Below the pieces are notes generated by a model. That model was not told where the DNA came from and did not search any database. It saw nothing but the letters and a program-made list of their open reading frames with translations. From NCBI GenBank assembly GCA_021296235.1, contig JAGWAS010000011.1, positions 1 to 64,000 of the forward strand: DNA of 64,000 nucleotides, given 5' to 3'. Positions 16,364 through 25,228 of this stretch are shown piece by piece; within the stretch, counting starts at the first letter, position 1; each line of letters opens with the position of its first letter. This DNA is from Paracoccaceae bacterium. Lineage in GTDB: Bacteria > Pseudomonadota > Alphaproteobacteria > Rhodobacterales > Rhodobacteraceae. The position numbers and the translations under genes were made by a program.

Positions 16364-17147
16364 GCCAGCAATCTGAGCATAGAGTTGGATCAATGGCCAG
16401 CTTGACGTAAGAAACTTCACCAGGGCGGATTCAGAGTGTCGCGGAAGCCGGGGGCCGCTCTCCACACGGCAAAGGAGTTTGCGGGATAGTGCCCGAACGA
16501 TCGCAGACGTCAAACGAGGCACCTGAAAAGGATGCCGAATTTTGGCTCGAGCAGCAGGAAACTCGAGTTGTGTTGCGCTCTCTTACCATCGCCTTCCGCC
16601 GATCCACCCCCTGAACGCCCTTTCGTCACTCCGATTGTCGCTGGAAACAATTCCGGACAAGTCAATATCAGCATGGGCGAGATCGTCGTTGCGCTGCATG
16701 TTCAACCAGTACTCAGCTGAGCGACCGCACCGACGGTTCGCAACCGGCGAACAAATCCGGCAGAAGGGTGATCACCGTCGCCAGGCAGGCAGCGGCCAAG
16801 TCGCGCCGACTTTTGAGTCAGCGACGATTCGCCGCCTCCATCACCACATGGCCGGGATGGGCGCAGATGTTGCGATCGTTGCAGAAATAATCAGGTGTTA
16901 CTGTATGCCAAGCCAGAAATCACCGCCGCGGTCATGGGAAAATCCTGAAGGCATAGGTGCAAAGGAATCTGGACTTGCAGGGTGCAATGGCGGATCTGAT
17001 ACTCTCGGTGTCAAGCGCCGAGCGTCAGCATGTTCCAAAAGCCTGTCGCATCAGTTCGGAAAATCGACATGGGAACTTGCACAGTTCAATTCCGCGCTGC
17101 ATCCTTCGGCAGAGATTGGGTTGCAGGGGCCATTGGAGGACGAAAAC
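16364..17147. other. 784-base gap without recognisable gene
   Basis: An open frame runs through part of it on the plus strand into the next gene, but the translated sequence before 17148 has no family likeness and a shuffled look. I see no gene, tRNA or clear hairpin. Regulatory sites for the LysR gene and the metallo-hydrolase gene probably lie here. Confidence 0.4.
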
Positions 17148-17828
17148 GTGAAGATGACTTGGTACGGGCAGGCAAGTTTTGGCATTGAATCTGCCGATGG
17201 CGTCAGGATTGTCACCGACCCCTATGATCCCGACAAGGCTGGATTCAAGCCGTTCCCTGATCCGGCAGACATCGTCATCAAGTCCAGTAGCAGTGACGAT
17301 TTTCATGACAACGACCATCTTGTTCCCAAAAAGGCTGGTGCAGATGTCATCGATGCATTGGAGGTGGCTCTGCATGATGGATCTGTGTCATCTCACGGAA
17401 TCGGGTTCAGTGCGATTGAGGCAATGGAGCACGAGTTGCATCCGAGCGGCCACCCGGATCAGAATGCAATGTATCGGTTTGGCATCGACGGAATTGAAAT
17501 CGGCCACATGGGCGACATGGGCAATGAATTTTCGGAGGAGCACATTGAGTTTTTTCGCGGTGTCAACGTTCTGTTGAGCCATGCCGGCGGATTTCCGGTC
17601 ATATCGCTTGAAGAATTGAAACGGATTGTGGGTTTGGTCAGGCCGAATTTGGTAGTTCCAATGCACTTCCGAACCCTTTGCTTCAAGCCGAGGGAAATGC
17701 ACTTCATCACCGAGTTTCTTAAGCTCTTCGGTGAGGAGACCGTCGATTTCGCATTCGGATCCGTTGCCGAACTTTGCCTTGACGACTTGCCCGCACCAAC
17801 CCGCTCTCTTGTCCTGGACTACTTCTAA
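17148..17828 (+). CDS. Metallo-beta-lactamase-fold protein, UlaG-like, altered metal motif
   Basis: 226 residues with the N-terminal pattern of UlaG-type metallo-hydrolases (MTWYGQASFGIESADGVRIVTDPY) and later motifs (HMGDMGNEF, then LLSHAGG and VVPMHFRT). The usual HxHxDH metal motif is absent; the same place reads SSSSDDFHDNDH. Catalysis as a standard two-zinc hydrolase is therefore doubtful, although His residues further on are kept. The start is a GTG at 17148 with GGAGGA seven bases upstream. No signal peptide is seen. It stands alone, about 270 bases before asd on the same strand. Confidence 0.75.
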   Translation: MKMTWYGQASFGIESADGVRIVTDPYDPDKAGFKPFPDPADIVIKSSSSDDFHDNDHLVPKKAGADVIDALEVALHDGSVSSHGIGFSAIEAMEHELHPSGHPDQNAMYRFGIDGIEIGHMGDMGNEFSEEHIEFFRGVNVLLSHAGGFPVISLEELKRIVGLVRPNLVVPMHFRTLCFKPREMHFITEFLKLFGEETVDFAFGSVAELCLDDLPAPTRSLVLDYF

Positions 17829-18098
17829 CGTCAGTTGGAAGTGATTCAGGCCACGGTGGGGTGCTGTCGAAATTGCGACTGACCATGGAGGAATCTGAGC
17901 TTTCGGAACTTTCGCCCGGAGAAGGCAGGATCTTCTTGTGACTTAATCGCAGCAACCACCGGGTTTGCTCGAAGGGAGGCAGTCGAAGCTGTGTTTGACG
18001 GTACATCCGCCAAGGCAGGCCCAGCACCCAGATTCGTCTTTTGCCTCCGCCAAGGTTTCGGTTACAGATGCTCCACACAATTTTCGGGAATTTCATTC

Positions 18099-19121
18099 AT
18101 GGGCTATAGGGTTGTGGTTGCGGGTGCGACCGGCAATGTCGGGCGTGAAATGCTCAACATCTTGGCGGAGCGAAGGTTCCCCGCCGACGATATGGCTGCG
18201 TTGGCATCCAACCGTTCGCTGGGCATGGAAGTCGATTTTGGCAATTCTCAGTTGCCGGTGGACGACATCGCCGAATTTGATTTTGATGGTTGGGACATCG
18301 CACTCTTTGCGATTGGGTCGGAAGCAACAGCGAAATACGCCCCCAGGGCGGCCGATTCCGGTTGCACCGTAATCGACAATTCGTCGCTGTACCGCTACGA
18401 TCCGGATATCCCGTTGATCGTTCCAGAGGTCAATCCCGACGCGGTTGAGGGGTTTCGCGAACGCAACATCATCGCAAATCCCAATTGTTCCACTGCACAA
18501 ATGGTTGTGATCCTGAAGCCACTGCATGACCGGGCCAGAATTAGGCGCGTGGTGGTATCGACCTATCAGTCGGTTTCCGGTTCGGGCAGGGCGGCAATGG
18601 ATGAACTCTGGAACCAGACCAAGGCCCTGTACAGCCCTGGTGAGGAAGTGTCTCCGTCCATCTATCCCAGCAGGATAGCGTTCAATGTCATCCCGCACAT
18701 AGACGGGTTCCTTGAGGATGGAACCACCCGCGAGGAATGGAAAATGGTGGCGGAAACCAAGAAAATTGTTGATCCGGCAATTGAGGTGACAGCCACCTGT
18801 GTGCGGGTGCCGGTCTTCATCGGTCATTCCGAAGCTGTGAACATTGAATTCGAAGAGTATCTTGACGAAGCGGAGGCAAGAGAAATTCTTCGCAGTGCCC
18901 CCGGGGTAGTCGTTGTGGATGAACGCAAGGACGGGGGATACATCACTCCAATGGACTGTGTAGGCGAATATGCCACGTTCGCAAGCAGGATCAGGCAGGA
19001 TCAAACGATCGCCAACGGCCTCAACCTGTGGTGCGTTTCCGACAACCTCAGAAAGGGAGCGGCGCTCAATGCGGTCCAAATTGCCGAACTCTTCGGGCGG
19101 CGTGTTTTGCAACGGGGCTGA
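18099..19121 (+). CDS. asd: Aspartate-semialdehyde dehydrogenase
   Basis: 340-residue enzyme making aspartate 4-semialdehyde from aspartyl phosphate with NADPH, for lysine, threonine, methionine and peptidoglycan. It has the dinucleotide loop GATGNVGREM at residues 8-17, the catalytic Cys in NPNCSTAQMV, the GSGRAAMDEL segment, and the catalytic His/Glu region VFIGHSEAVNIEFEEYL. Length and motifs match the family. The ATG at 18099 starts exactly at the MGYRVVVAG beginning, with GGGAA a few bases upstream. The next gene follows by 55 bases. Confidence 0.95.
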   Translation: MGYRVVVAGATGNVGREMLNILAERRFPADDMAALASNRSLGMEVDFGNSQLPVDDIAEFDFDGWDIALFAIGSEATAKYAPRAADSGCTVIDNSSLYRYDPDIPLIVPEVNPDAVEGFRERNIIANPNCSTAQMVVILKPLHDRARIRRVVVSTYQSVSGSGRAAMDELWNQTKALYSPGEEVSPSIYPSRIAFNVIPHIDGFLEDGTTREEWKMVAETKKIVDPAIEVTATCVRVPVFIGHSEAVNIEFEEYLDEAEAREILRSAPGVVVVDERKDGGYITPMDCVGEYATFASRIRQDQTIANGLNLWCVSDNLRKGAALNAVQIAELFGRRVLQRG

Positions 19122-19176
19122 TACATGCTCCGGAATTGGAAGCTGAGACTTCATGAACTCCTGCCGGGAGCGTTGG

Positions 19177-20556
19177 ATGCAGCCTGAATTTGCGCCCCGG
19201 GATGCACCGTTCGTCAAGTTGACGGTGTTATCGAAATCCGAACTTGCCGAATGGTGCGGAAACGCAACCGAGACTGGTAGGCGCTGGGTCGAGGCAAATG
19301 GTTTTGGCGCTGAACCGACTGAAGTGCTGTCGGTGCCTGACGGTTCCGGAGGCATTGCGGAGGTATTGGCTGGCGGGGTCAGTCAGGATCCGGGGCATGA
19401 CACGAGGTTTCATCTTGCCTCGGTTTTGCGAAGGTTGCCCGCAGGAAACTATCGCCTCGCAAACAAGCTTTCGCAACAGGACCGAGATGAAGCGGCACTT
19501 GCGTCGCTGTTCGCGCAATACTGGCCGTCCACACGCCGGAACGGCCGCAGTCATTCGGCCCTGCTGGTGGCACCTGAAGGCACAGACTGCGAGAAGTTGC
19601 TGGCAATTGCCGAAGGTGAATTCCTGGTTCGGGACATGGTCAATGCACCGGCCTCCGAAATGACCCCCGGTTGTCTTGAAAAGGTGTTCCGGCGCATTGC
19701 GGAGGCGAACTCCGCCGATCTCAGGGTGGTCAAGGGAAAGGAACTGGCGGTTGAGTGCCCAATGACCCATGCGGTCGGCCGTTCCTCCGAGCACGAACCG
19801 CGCCTTCTGGAATTGAATTGGGGCACTTCCGGACCGCTGGTTTCGCTTGCGGGAAAGGGTGTGTGCTTCGACACCGGAGGCCTGAACATGAAATCTGGTC
19901 GGGCAATGGCGCTTATGAAGAAAGACATGGCCGGCGCAGCTGTGGTTGCAAGCCTGTGCAGCGTGATCATGAAACTGAAGTTGCCGGTCAGGTTCCGCGC
20001 CTTGATTCCCGTCGCCGAGAACTCGGTTTCCGAGCGATCTGTGCGTCCGGGAGATGTGCTTGTTTCGAAGTCCGGCGTCAGGGTGGAGATAACGAATACC
20101 GACGCAGAGGGCCGCCTGCTCCTGGCGGACACGCTGACGCTTGCGGAGGAAAGGGAATCCGATCTTCTGGTGTCATTTGGGACACTCACCGGAGCTGCAA
20201 GAACAGCGCTTGGCCCGGAGATTGTGCCGTTCTATGCCGTGAACAACCGGCTTGCAGGATTGTTGGAAGAAGCCGGCGGAAGGGTTCGTGACCCTCTTTG
20301 GCGAATGCCTCTTTGGCAGCCGTATAGGGGCATGCTGGAATCGGATGTCGCAGATATCAAAAACTCTTCATCCACTGCGTTCGCTGGTTCAATCACGGCA
20401 GCATTGTTCTTGAACCATTTTGTGCGCCGTCGGGAGAGCTTCGCCCATTTCGACATTTATGGCTGGCAGGCAAGTGCCGCGCCGGGTCGGCCCAAGGGTG
20501 GATGCGGACAGGCGGGAAGGGCGGTTTTAGAGGCCATTACGGAGTTCCTGCTCTGA
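19177..20556 (+). CDS. Leucyl aminopeptidase family (M17) protein
   Basis: 459-residue cytosolic metallo-aminopeptidase of family M17. The C-terminal catalytic domain has GKGVCFDTGGLNMKSG with the metal Lys and Asp, MKKDMAGAA with the second Asp, and the signature NTDAEGRLLLADTL. These are the two-zinc ligands and catalytic Arg. The N-terminal domain is less conserved, as usual. The ATG at 19177 follows GGGAGC. It removes N-terminal residues from peptides. Its 3' end overlaps the NlpC/P60 gene, a pairing that suggests peptide or cell-wall-peptide turnover. Confidence 0.92.
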   Translation: MQPEFAPRDAPFVKLTVLSKSELAEWCGNATETGRRWVEANGFGAEPTEVLSVPDGSGGIAEVLAGGVSQDPGHDTRFHLASVLRRLPAGNYRLANKLSQQDRDEAALASLFAQYWPSTRRNGRSHSALLVAPEGTDCEKLLAIAEGEFLVRDMVNAPASEMTPGCLEKVFRRIAEANSADLRVVKGKELAVECPMTHAVGRSSEHEPRLLELNWGTSGPLVSLAGKGVCFDTGGLNMKSGRAMALMKKDMAGAAVVASLCSVIMKLKLPVRFRALIPVAENSVSERSVRPGDVLVSKSGVRVEITNTDAEGRLLLADTLTLAEERESDLLVSFGTLTGAARTALGPEIVPFYAVNNRLAGLLEEAGGRVRDPLWRMPLWQPYRGMLESDVADIKNSSSTAFAGSITAALFLNHFVRRRESFAHFDIYGWQASAAPGRPKGGCGQAGRAVLEAITEFLL

Positions 20557-21389
20557 TTGGCGACCGCCGCATAACCCCTGCAAACGACAGGGTTGCCGCC
20601 ATTGAACTCAGTGGCAGGGTGGAATCGCTGCGTCTTGTTGAAGGGGACTGGCTTCGTTGCCGGAGTGCGGTTGCTCCGCTGCTCAACTCACCGAACGGCG
20701 GAATGGACAGCCAACTCTTGTTTGGTGAGCGCTTCCGCGTCCTGGAGGTCAGATCGGGTTGGGCATTCGGCCAGATGGAGCGCGACAATTATGTGGGCTT
20801 TGTAGGAAACGACCATCTTGGTCCGGACAATCAACCCACCCACAAGGTCAACTCACTGTGGACCCAGATATACGCAAAACCGGAAGTCAGGTCGCTGCCG
20901 ACAGTGTCGATTCCACTGGGCTCTCGCCTTGAGATCAAAGAGCAAACTGCATGTGGAGCTTTCCTGCAATTGAAGGATGGCGGTTTTGTTCCTGCCGCAC
21001 ATGTCGGCCCGGCAACGGATAAATTGTTTGATCATGTTGGTTTTGCGGAACTCTATTTGGGAACACCTTATTTGTGGGGAGGCAACAGCCCGGCCGGAAT
21101 CGATTGTTCGGGATTGGCGCAAATGGCGCTGATTGCAGCGGGTGAGATGTGCCCTCGAGACTCTGACATGCAACAGGCAGGCATTGGCGAGTGGGTTCCG
21201 AACCTGAAACAGCCGCATCGTGGTGATTTGGTGTTTTGGCGGGGCCATGTTGGCATCATGCTTGATGCAGAGACAATGCTGCACGCAACCGGTCACCACA
21301 TGGCGGTTGTCAGGGAACCATTGGCGGAAGTCATTGCGAGAATTGAAACGCAGGGTGTGGCGCAATTTCAGGGGTTGAAAAGATTGTGA
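20502..21389 (+). CDS. NlpC/P60 family cysteine peptidase
   Basis: Up to 295 residues. Two SH3b-like regions (about 40-95 and 105-170) precede a C-terminal NlpC/P60 domain with the catalytic Cys in GIDCSGLAQMA, the His in RGHVGIML and a later polar residue region (LHATGHHM). Such enzymes cut gamma-D-Glu-diaminopimelate bonds in muropeptides. No signal peptide is seen, so it may act on imported peptides in the cytosol, in line with the overlapping aminopeptidase gene. The start is uncertain: the ATG at 20502 gives a 55-base overlap, while family similarity begins near GDRRITPAND (about 20559), where no ATG/GTG/TTG is available. Confidence 0.88.
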   Translation: MRTGGKGGFRGHYGVPALIGDRRITPANDRVAAIELSGRVESLRLVEGDWLRCRSAVAPLLNSPNGGMDSQLLFGERFRVLEVRSGWAFGQMERDNYVGFVGNDHLGPDNQPTHKVNSLWTQIYAKPEVRSLPTVSIPLGSRLEIKEQTACGAFLQLKDGGFVPAAHVGPATDKLFDHVGFAELYLGTPYLWGGNSPAGIDCSGLAQMALIAAGEMCPRDSDMQQAGIGEWVPNLKQPHRGDLVFWRGHVGIMLDAETMLHATGHHMAVVREPLAEVIARIETQGVAQFQGLKRL

Positions 21390-21958
21390 TGGTGAGGCTC
21401 AGTTCAGGGGCGTCATCGGCGCAATCGCAAAGCCTGAATTGCCGACAGCTGATTCCCAATTTCACTTCGGGAGCATCCTCCAGGGCGTTCTGGTGGCTTG
21501 TGTCAACCTCATCGCCAGGCATTCACCCACCCTGTGGCTCGAACAGGGGCCAATCCGGTGTGGCATCCCGTGCAGGCGGCGCCGAATGCGTCGTATGAAT
21601 GAGTTCATTCCATGAACCGCATGCCATCTCGCCAAGATTGTCTCATGAGTATTCTGCGACCAACGGACATACTTACGCCCCTTCGTTCGGCAAATTTCGA
21701 AATTGCGCGCATTGATGTTGCCGGCCATTCGAGCAATGGATTTTGGTGAAGGAAATCTTTCCCATCTGCAGAATCCGAACTCCAAGCCTGAACCGGCTTA
21801 ACCAATCAAAACCAATGTGCTTCGCTGGAATTTTTCCCGCTCCCGCCGGCACATGCCTTTCCTTGCGATTGAGCCATTTTTGGCCCCCAATTCCAAACTG
21901 GACGCTCAGGTGATTTCGGCAAGCAGTTCCGGAAAGTTGCTTTGAGAGACTGCTGCAA
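21390..21958. other. 569-base gap without recognisable gene
   Basis: Open frames on the minus strand here do not look like proteins. No tRNA, IS or clear terminator was seen. Confidence 0.4.
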
Positions 21959-23221
21959 ATGATCAAAACCAAACCGCGCGGCACCTTTGCCAATCTCGTT
22001 GCGGCAAGCGGCTTTGCAAATCTTGCCGACGGTATTGCAACCGTTGTGTGGATATGGCTCGCCACGCTCATCACCCGTGATCCAGCGCTTGTTTCACTGG
22101 TGCCCGTTGCGGTGCGATTGCCATGGTTCCTGTTCGCTGTTCCGGCCGGCATCCTTTCAGACCGCATGGACCGTCGGCAACTGGTGTTGACAATGGACGC
22201 GCTGCGCGCCCTTTCCTTTTGCCTCGTGGCATTGTGTATTTGGACAATGATGCCGCTTGACCCGCCGTCAGAAAGCGGACTCGATCGACCGGGGCTCTAT
22301 TTTGCTGTAATCGCAGCAGCGCTGATGGCAGGCGTGGCCGAGGTTTTTCGTGATACGGCGGCTCAAACAATCTTGCCAGGCATCGTCCCGCAAGATCGCC
22401 TAGAGTGGGCGAATGGACGCTTGTGGAGTGTAGAATTAACGGGCAACATGCTGGTCGGCCCGGCACTTGGCGCGTTCCTCATCGCCGCGGCACCGTTCCT
22501 TCCCTTCGCCATAAATGCCGTCGGATACGCGATTGCCGCACTGTTGATGATGCAGATTTCAGGACGGTGTCGGACCCTGGTGCCTGAGACCCGAAACTGG
22601 CGGCGTGAACTCGGAGAGGGCTTCGCCTTTCTTCGGACGGCACCACTGCTTCGGCTCCTTGCCTATGTCACCGGGGCTTGGAACCTGCTGTTCCAGATGG
22701 TGTTTGTGGCGCTTTTCCTTCATGCGCAGGAGAACATCGGAATCGGTGCGACGAGCTTTGGGGTTGTAGTGGCCACAGGTGCGGTTGGCGGCATCTTGGG
22801 CGGGCTGTGCGGCGACTGGATTATCAGGCGTTTCGGCCCAGGCTGCACGGCAGCATGGATGCTATTTGCCTCGGCACCCGCATTTCTTGCCATCGCTTTT
22901 GCCCCAACGGCAATATCGCTGGCGGTGGTGCTGTTTCTGTTCGAGTTCTCGGGGTTGGTCTGGAATACAGTTTCGGTGTCATATCGCCAGCGCGTGATCC
23001 CAAACGCCTTGCTCGGGCGGGTCAGCAGCCTTTACCGGCTTTTCGCATGGGGGATGATGCCTGTCGGTTTGCTCCTGTCGGGCCTGATCGTCAAGACTGC
23101 AGAAAACGTAGTGACGAGGGATTTGGCTCTGATCATGCCCTTCCTTGTGGCTGGCACCGGTGCTCTTCTTCTCTCAATGGTTGCAAGTCGGCCGCTCTGG
23201 CGTGCATTCGATTCCCGGTGA
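21959..23221 (+). CDS. MFS transporter
   Basis: 420-residue membrane protein with about twelve hydrophobic segments, of the major facilitator type near the enterobactin-exporter-like (MFS_3) group. The loop between segments 2 and 3 reads GILSDRMDRRQLVLTMD, the family A-like motif, and a matching GGLCGDWIIRRFGPG lies between segments 8 and 9. RDTAAQTILPGIVP after segment 4 is also typical. These proteins usually export small molecules using the proton gradient. It is flanked by two long gaps and stands alone, so no substrate can be suggested. Confidence 0.88.
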   Translation: MIKTKPRGTFANLVAASGFANLADGIATVVWIWLATLITRDPALVSLVPVAVRLPWFLFAVPAGILSDRMDRRQLVLTMDALRALSFCLVALCIWTMMPLDPPSESGLDRPGLYFAVIAAALMAGVAEVFRDTAAQTILPGIVPQDRLEWANGRLWSVELTGNMLVGPALGAFLIAAAPFLPFAINAVGYAIAALLMMQISGRCRTLVPETRNWRRELGEGFAFLRTAPLLRLLAYVTGAWNLLFQMVFVALFLHAQENIGIGATSFGVVVATGAVGGILGGLCGDWIIRRFGPGCTAAWMLFASAPAFLAIAFAPTAISLAVVLFLFEFSGLVWNTVSVSYRQRVIPNALLGRVSSLYRLFAWGMMPVGLLLSGLIVKTAENVVTRDLALIMPFLVAGTGALLLSMVASRPLWRAFDSR

Positions 23222-23890
23222 CGGCAAGGCATTTCCGCCGGTCCGGAGGACGCGTGCTTGATGGGGCATCGAATCCAGCAATCCACAGACAAAGCTCAAC
23301 GCAGGGCGAACTGGGGCGAGTGGCATCGGGGGTTATGGCAATGGCAGGCGGCCCGCGATCACCCATACCGTTGCCAACCGCATGAACAATGCAGCGTTGA
23401 TCTGTTTCACGCTTGATAAACCACTGGCATCAATTGTGTTGGTCTGCATGAAAAGCGAACGTTAACCGGGATAGCGTACGCCGGGTCAATTGGCTCCAAG
23501 GGGAACGGTTCAAGTCCGACAGCGGGAGAAGGGTAAACTCCACTTTCACTGCAAGCCGTATGTGTGCATTTGTGAAGGTGCAAGCGAAACGCGTGTGACG
23601 TAGCTTGACCTGGGGAAAGCCATGAAATGCTGCTGAAAGATGGTCGATTGAGGTACAGGATCCCTGTCGAAGGTGCTTTCACCGATCAGGTCGGCCGGTC
23701 CATTTACTTGGTCAATGATGTCAGTTGACCCGCTTGCGCCAGCTGCGAAGCCCGCCTGTACCGCAGGGGGCGTCCACATATGGCTGTCAAGTCATGTATG
23801 TGGGTCCCTAGACTTACGCAGTTGAACTGGGCCGGCATTTCACGCAAACGGAAGCCGTCATGACCATGTCATCTGAGAAAGACACACGCG
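23222..23890. other. 669-base gap with a possibly structured RNA segment
   Basis: No protein gene is seen. Between about 23430 and 23625 the plus strand is rich in purine loops and short stems (GCGAACGTTAACCGGG, then GGAACGGTTCAAGTCCGACAG, GGAGAAGGGTAAACTCC and AAGCCGTATGTGTG). The style recalls bacterial group II intron RNA, including an AGCCGTAT like the start of domain V. The match is from memory and incomplete; no intron-encoded reverse transcriptase lies nearby. It may be an intron remnant or chance. Confidence 0.35.
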
Positions 23891-24787
23891 ATGTTTGCTG
23901 CGATTGAAGCCAGGGCAAAGTTCGCCTGTTTGTACGCAGGGGCGGTATGGGGATTTTTCTGGATTCCGTTGCGGGCGCTGGAAGGAGCCGGGCTTCACAG
24001 CCTTTGGATTACGACGGTCTATTTCCTGTTGCCGTTCATCTGCGTGCTTCCTGTTCTGGGATTGCGTTGGCGATCCATACTGCGGGGCGGTCTGGCCCTG
24101 CAGCTGACAGTTCTGGCCAGTGGAGCCGCGTTGACGCTTTATTCTGCGTCCATCGTATTCACTGACGTTATCCGCGCACTGATGCTGTTCTACCTGATGC
24201 CAATTTGGAGCATACTTCTGGCACGGGTGTTTCTGAAAGAGCGCATCACACTCATCCGCGTCGTCGCCATGGGACTGGCCATATTGGGCATGCTGACATT
24301 GTTCGGGTTGGGTACCGGGTTTCCGGTTCCGCACAATTCCGGCGATTGGATGGGACTGGCGGCAGGCATTTTCTGGGCCTGTGCCATGGTCCGCATTCGC
24401 ATGCACGACGACCACGCCGCGGTGGATTTGACTGCGGGGTTCTTCACGTGGGGTGTAATCCTGTCAGCTGCATTTTCGCTGGCTCTGGCACCGGAGCATA
24501 TCCCTTCTTTGCGGCAAACAGCGCCGGTCCTGCCCTTGTTGATCGGCTTTGTGCTGTTCCTTGTTATCCCAGGCACCTATGCGTCGCTTTGGGGACCGAA
24601 ATTCCTCAACCCCGGTGTGTCCGGTCTCTTGTTCATGACGGAAATCGTGGTGGGTGCAATCTCTGTGGCGTTGTTTGCAGGGGAGCCCTTCGGAAGCCGA
24701 GAACTCATCGGCGTTATCCTGATTGCGGGTGCGAGCCTCGTCGAACCGTTCACCTCAATCATGAGGAAGAGCTCCCGACAAATCTAG
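23891..24787 (+). CDS. EamA/DMT family transporter
   Basis: 298-residue drug/metabolite-type transporter with ten predicted membrane segments in two EamA repeats. The first repeat ends with LFYLMPIWSILLARVFLKERIT and the second with FMTEIVVGAISVALFAGEPFGSRELIGVILI, the normal repeat signature. Such proteins export amino acids or metabolites. It stands between two gaps on the plus strand, with no neighbour that would name a substrate. Confidence 0.88.
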   Translation: MFAAIEARAKFACLYAGAVWGFFWIPLRALEGAGLHSLWITTVYFLLPFICVLPVLGLRWRSILRGGLALQLTVLASGAALTLYSASIVFTDVIRALMLFYLMPIWSILLARVFLKERITLIRVVAMGLAILGMLTLFGLGTGFPVPHNSGDWMGLAAGIFWACAMVRIRMHDDHAAVDLTAGFFTWGVILSAAFSLALAPEHIPSLRQTAPVLPLLIGFVLFLVIPGTYASLWGPKFLNPGVSGLLFMTEIVVGAISVALFAGEPFGSRELIGVILIAGASLVEPFTSIMRKSSRQI

Positions 24788-25228
24788 TGATCTTGGACTT
24801 GTCATTGAGGATTCGGTTCATCCAAAGCAAATCGTGATCCTGAATGCGTGTTCACGCCCTTCCGACGAGTAGATCAGCGCGCCCGTTGTCGGATGAACAG
24901 TTTCGCGGCAGCAGAAACCGGCGTTGTCGCAATTCAGCAACAGGGCAATTTGCCGGGACTTTTATGGTGCCTCTGAGCTGTGCTCTTGCGCTGACAGTGC
25001 AAAGTCTTTTGCCGCCCGTTTCGTTGGCCAAGATATCTGCGAGATGCGCCGCGCCAAGGGATTTTGGGGATTTCACGCCGGATTGTCCTGTGATTCAAGA
25101 TGGCATGGATTGTTCGAATACGGATTGCCAAGCTGATGCCAGTCATTGACTGTAGGTTGATCGAAAAACCTGTGCTGAGCGACATGTTTCGCATCATTGC
25201 AATTGCCAACCGGATGGGAGGATAGAAC
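24788..25228. other. 441-base gap before the SBP56 gene
   Basis: No gene is recognised. The promoter of the SBP56-ferredoxin-CoA-binding operon should lie here; a GGGAGGATAG ribosome site is at its right end. Confidence 0.4.

Noticed and set aside
16542-17147. Upstream extension of the metallo-hydrolase frame
   Set aside because: The translated part has no likeness to the family, and a GTG with a good ribosome site starts the conserved region at 17148.
18093-19355. Open frame of 420 codons on the minus strand over asd
   Set aside because: It is antisense to a gene with full asd motifs and shows no family features; a codon-bias shadow.
19551-20189. Open frame of 212 codons on the minus strand over the M17 gene
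   Set aside because: Low-complexity Ser/Arg/Thr-rich sequence opposite a conserved enzyme.
23858-24415. 185-codon minus-strand frame across the EamA gene
   Set aside because: Gln/His-rich shadow of a membrane protein gene on the other strand.
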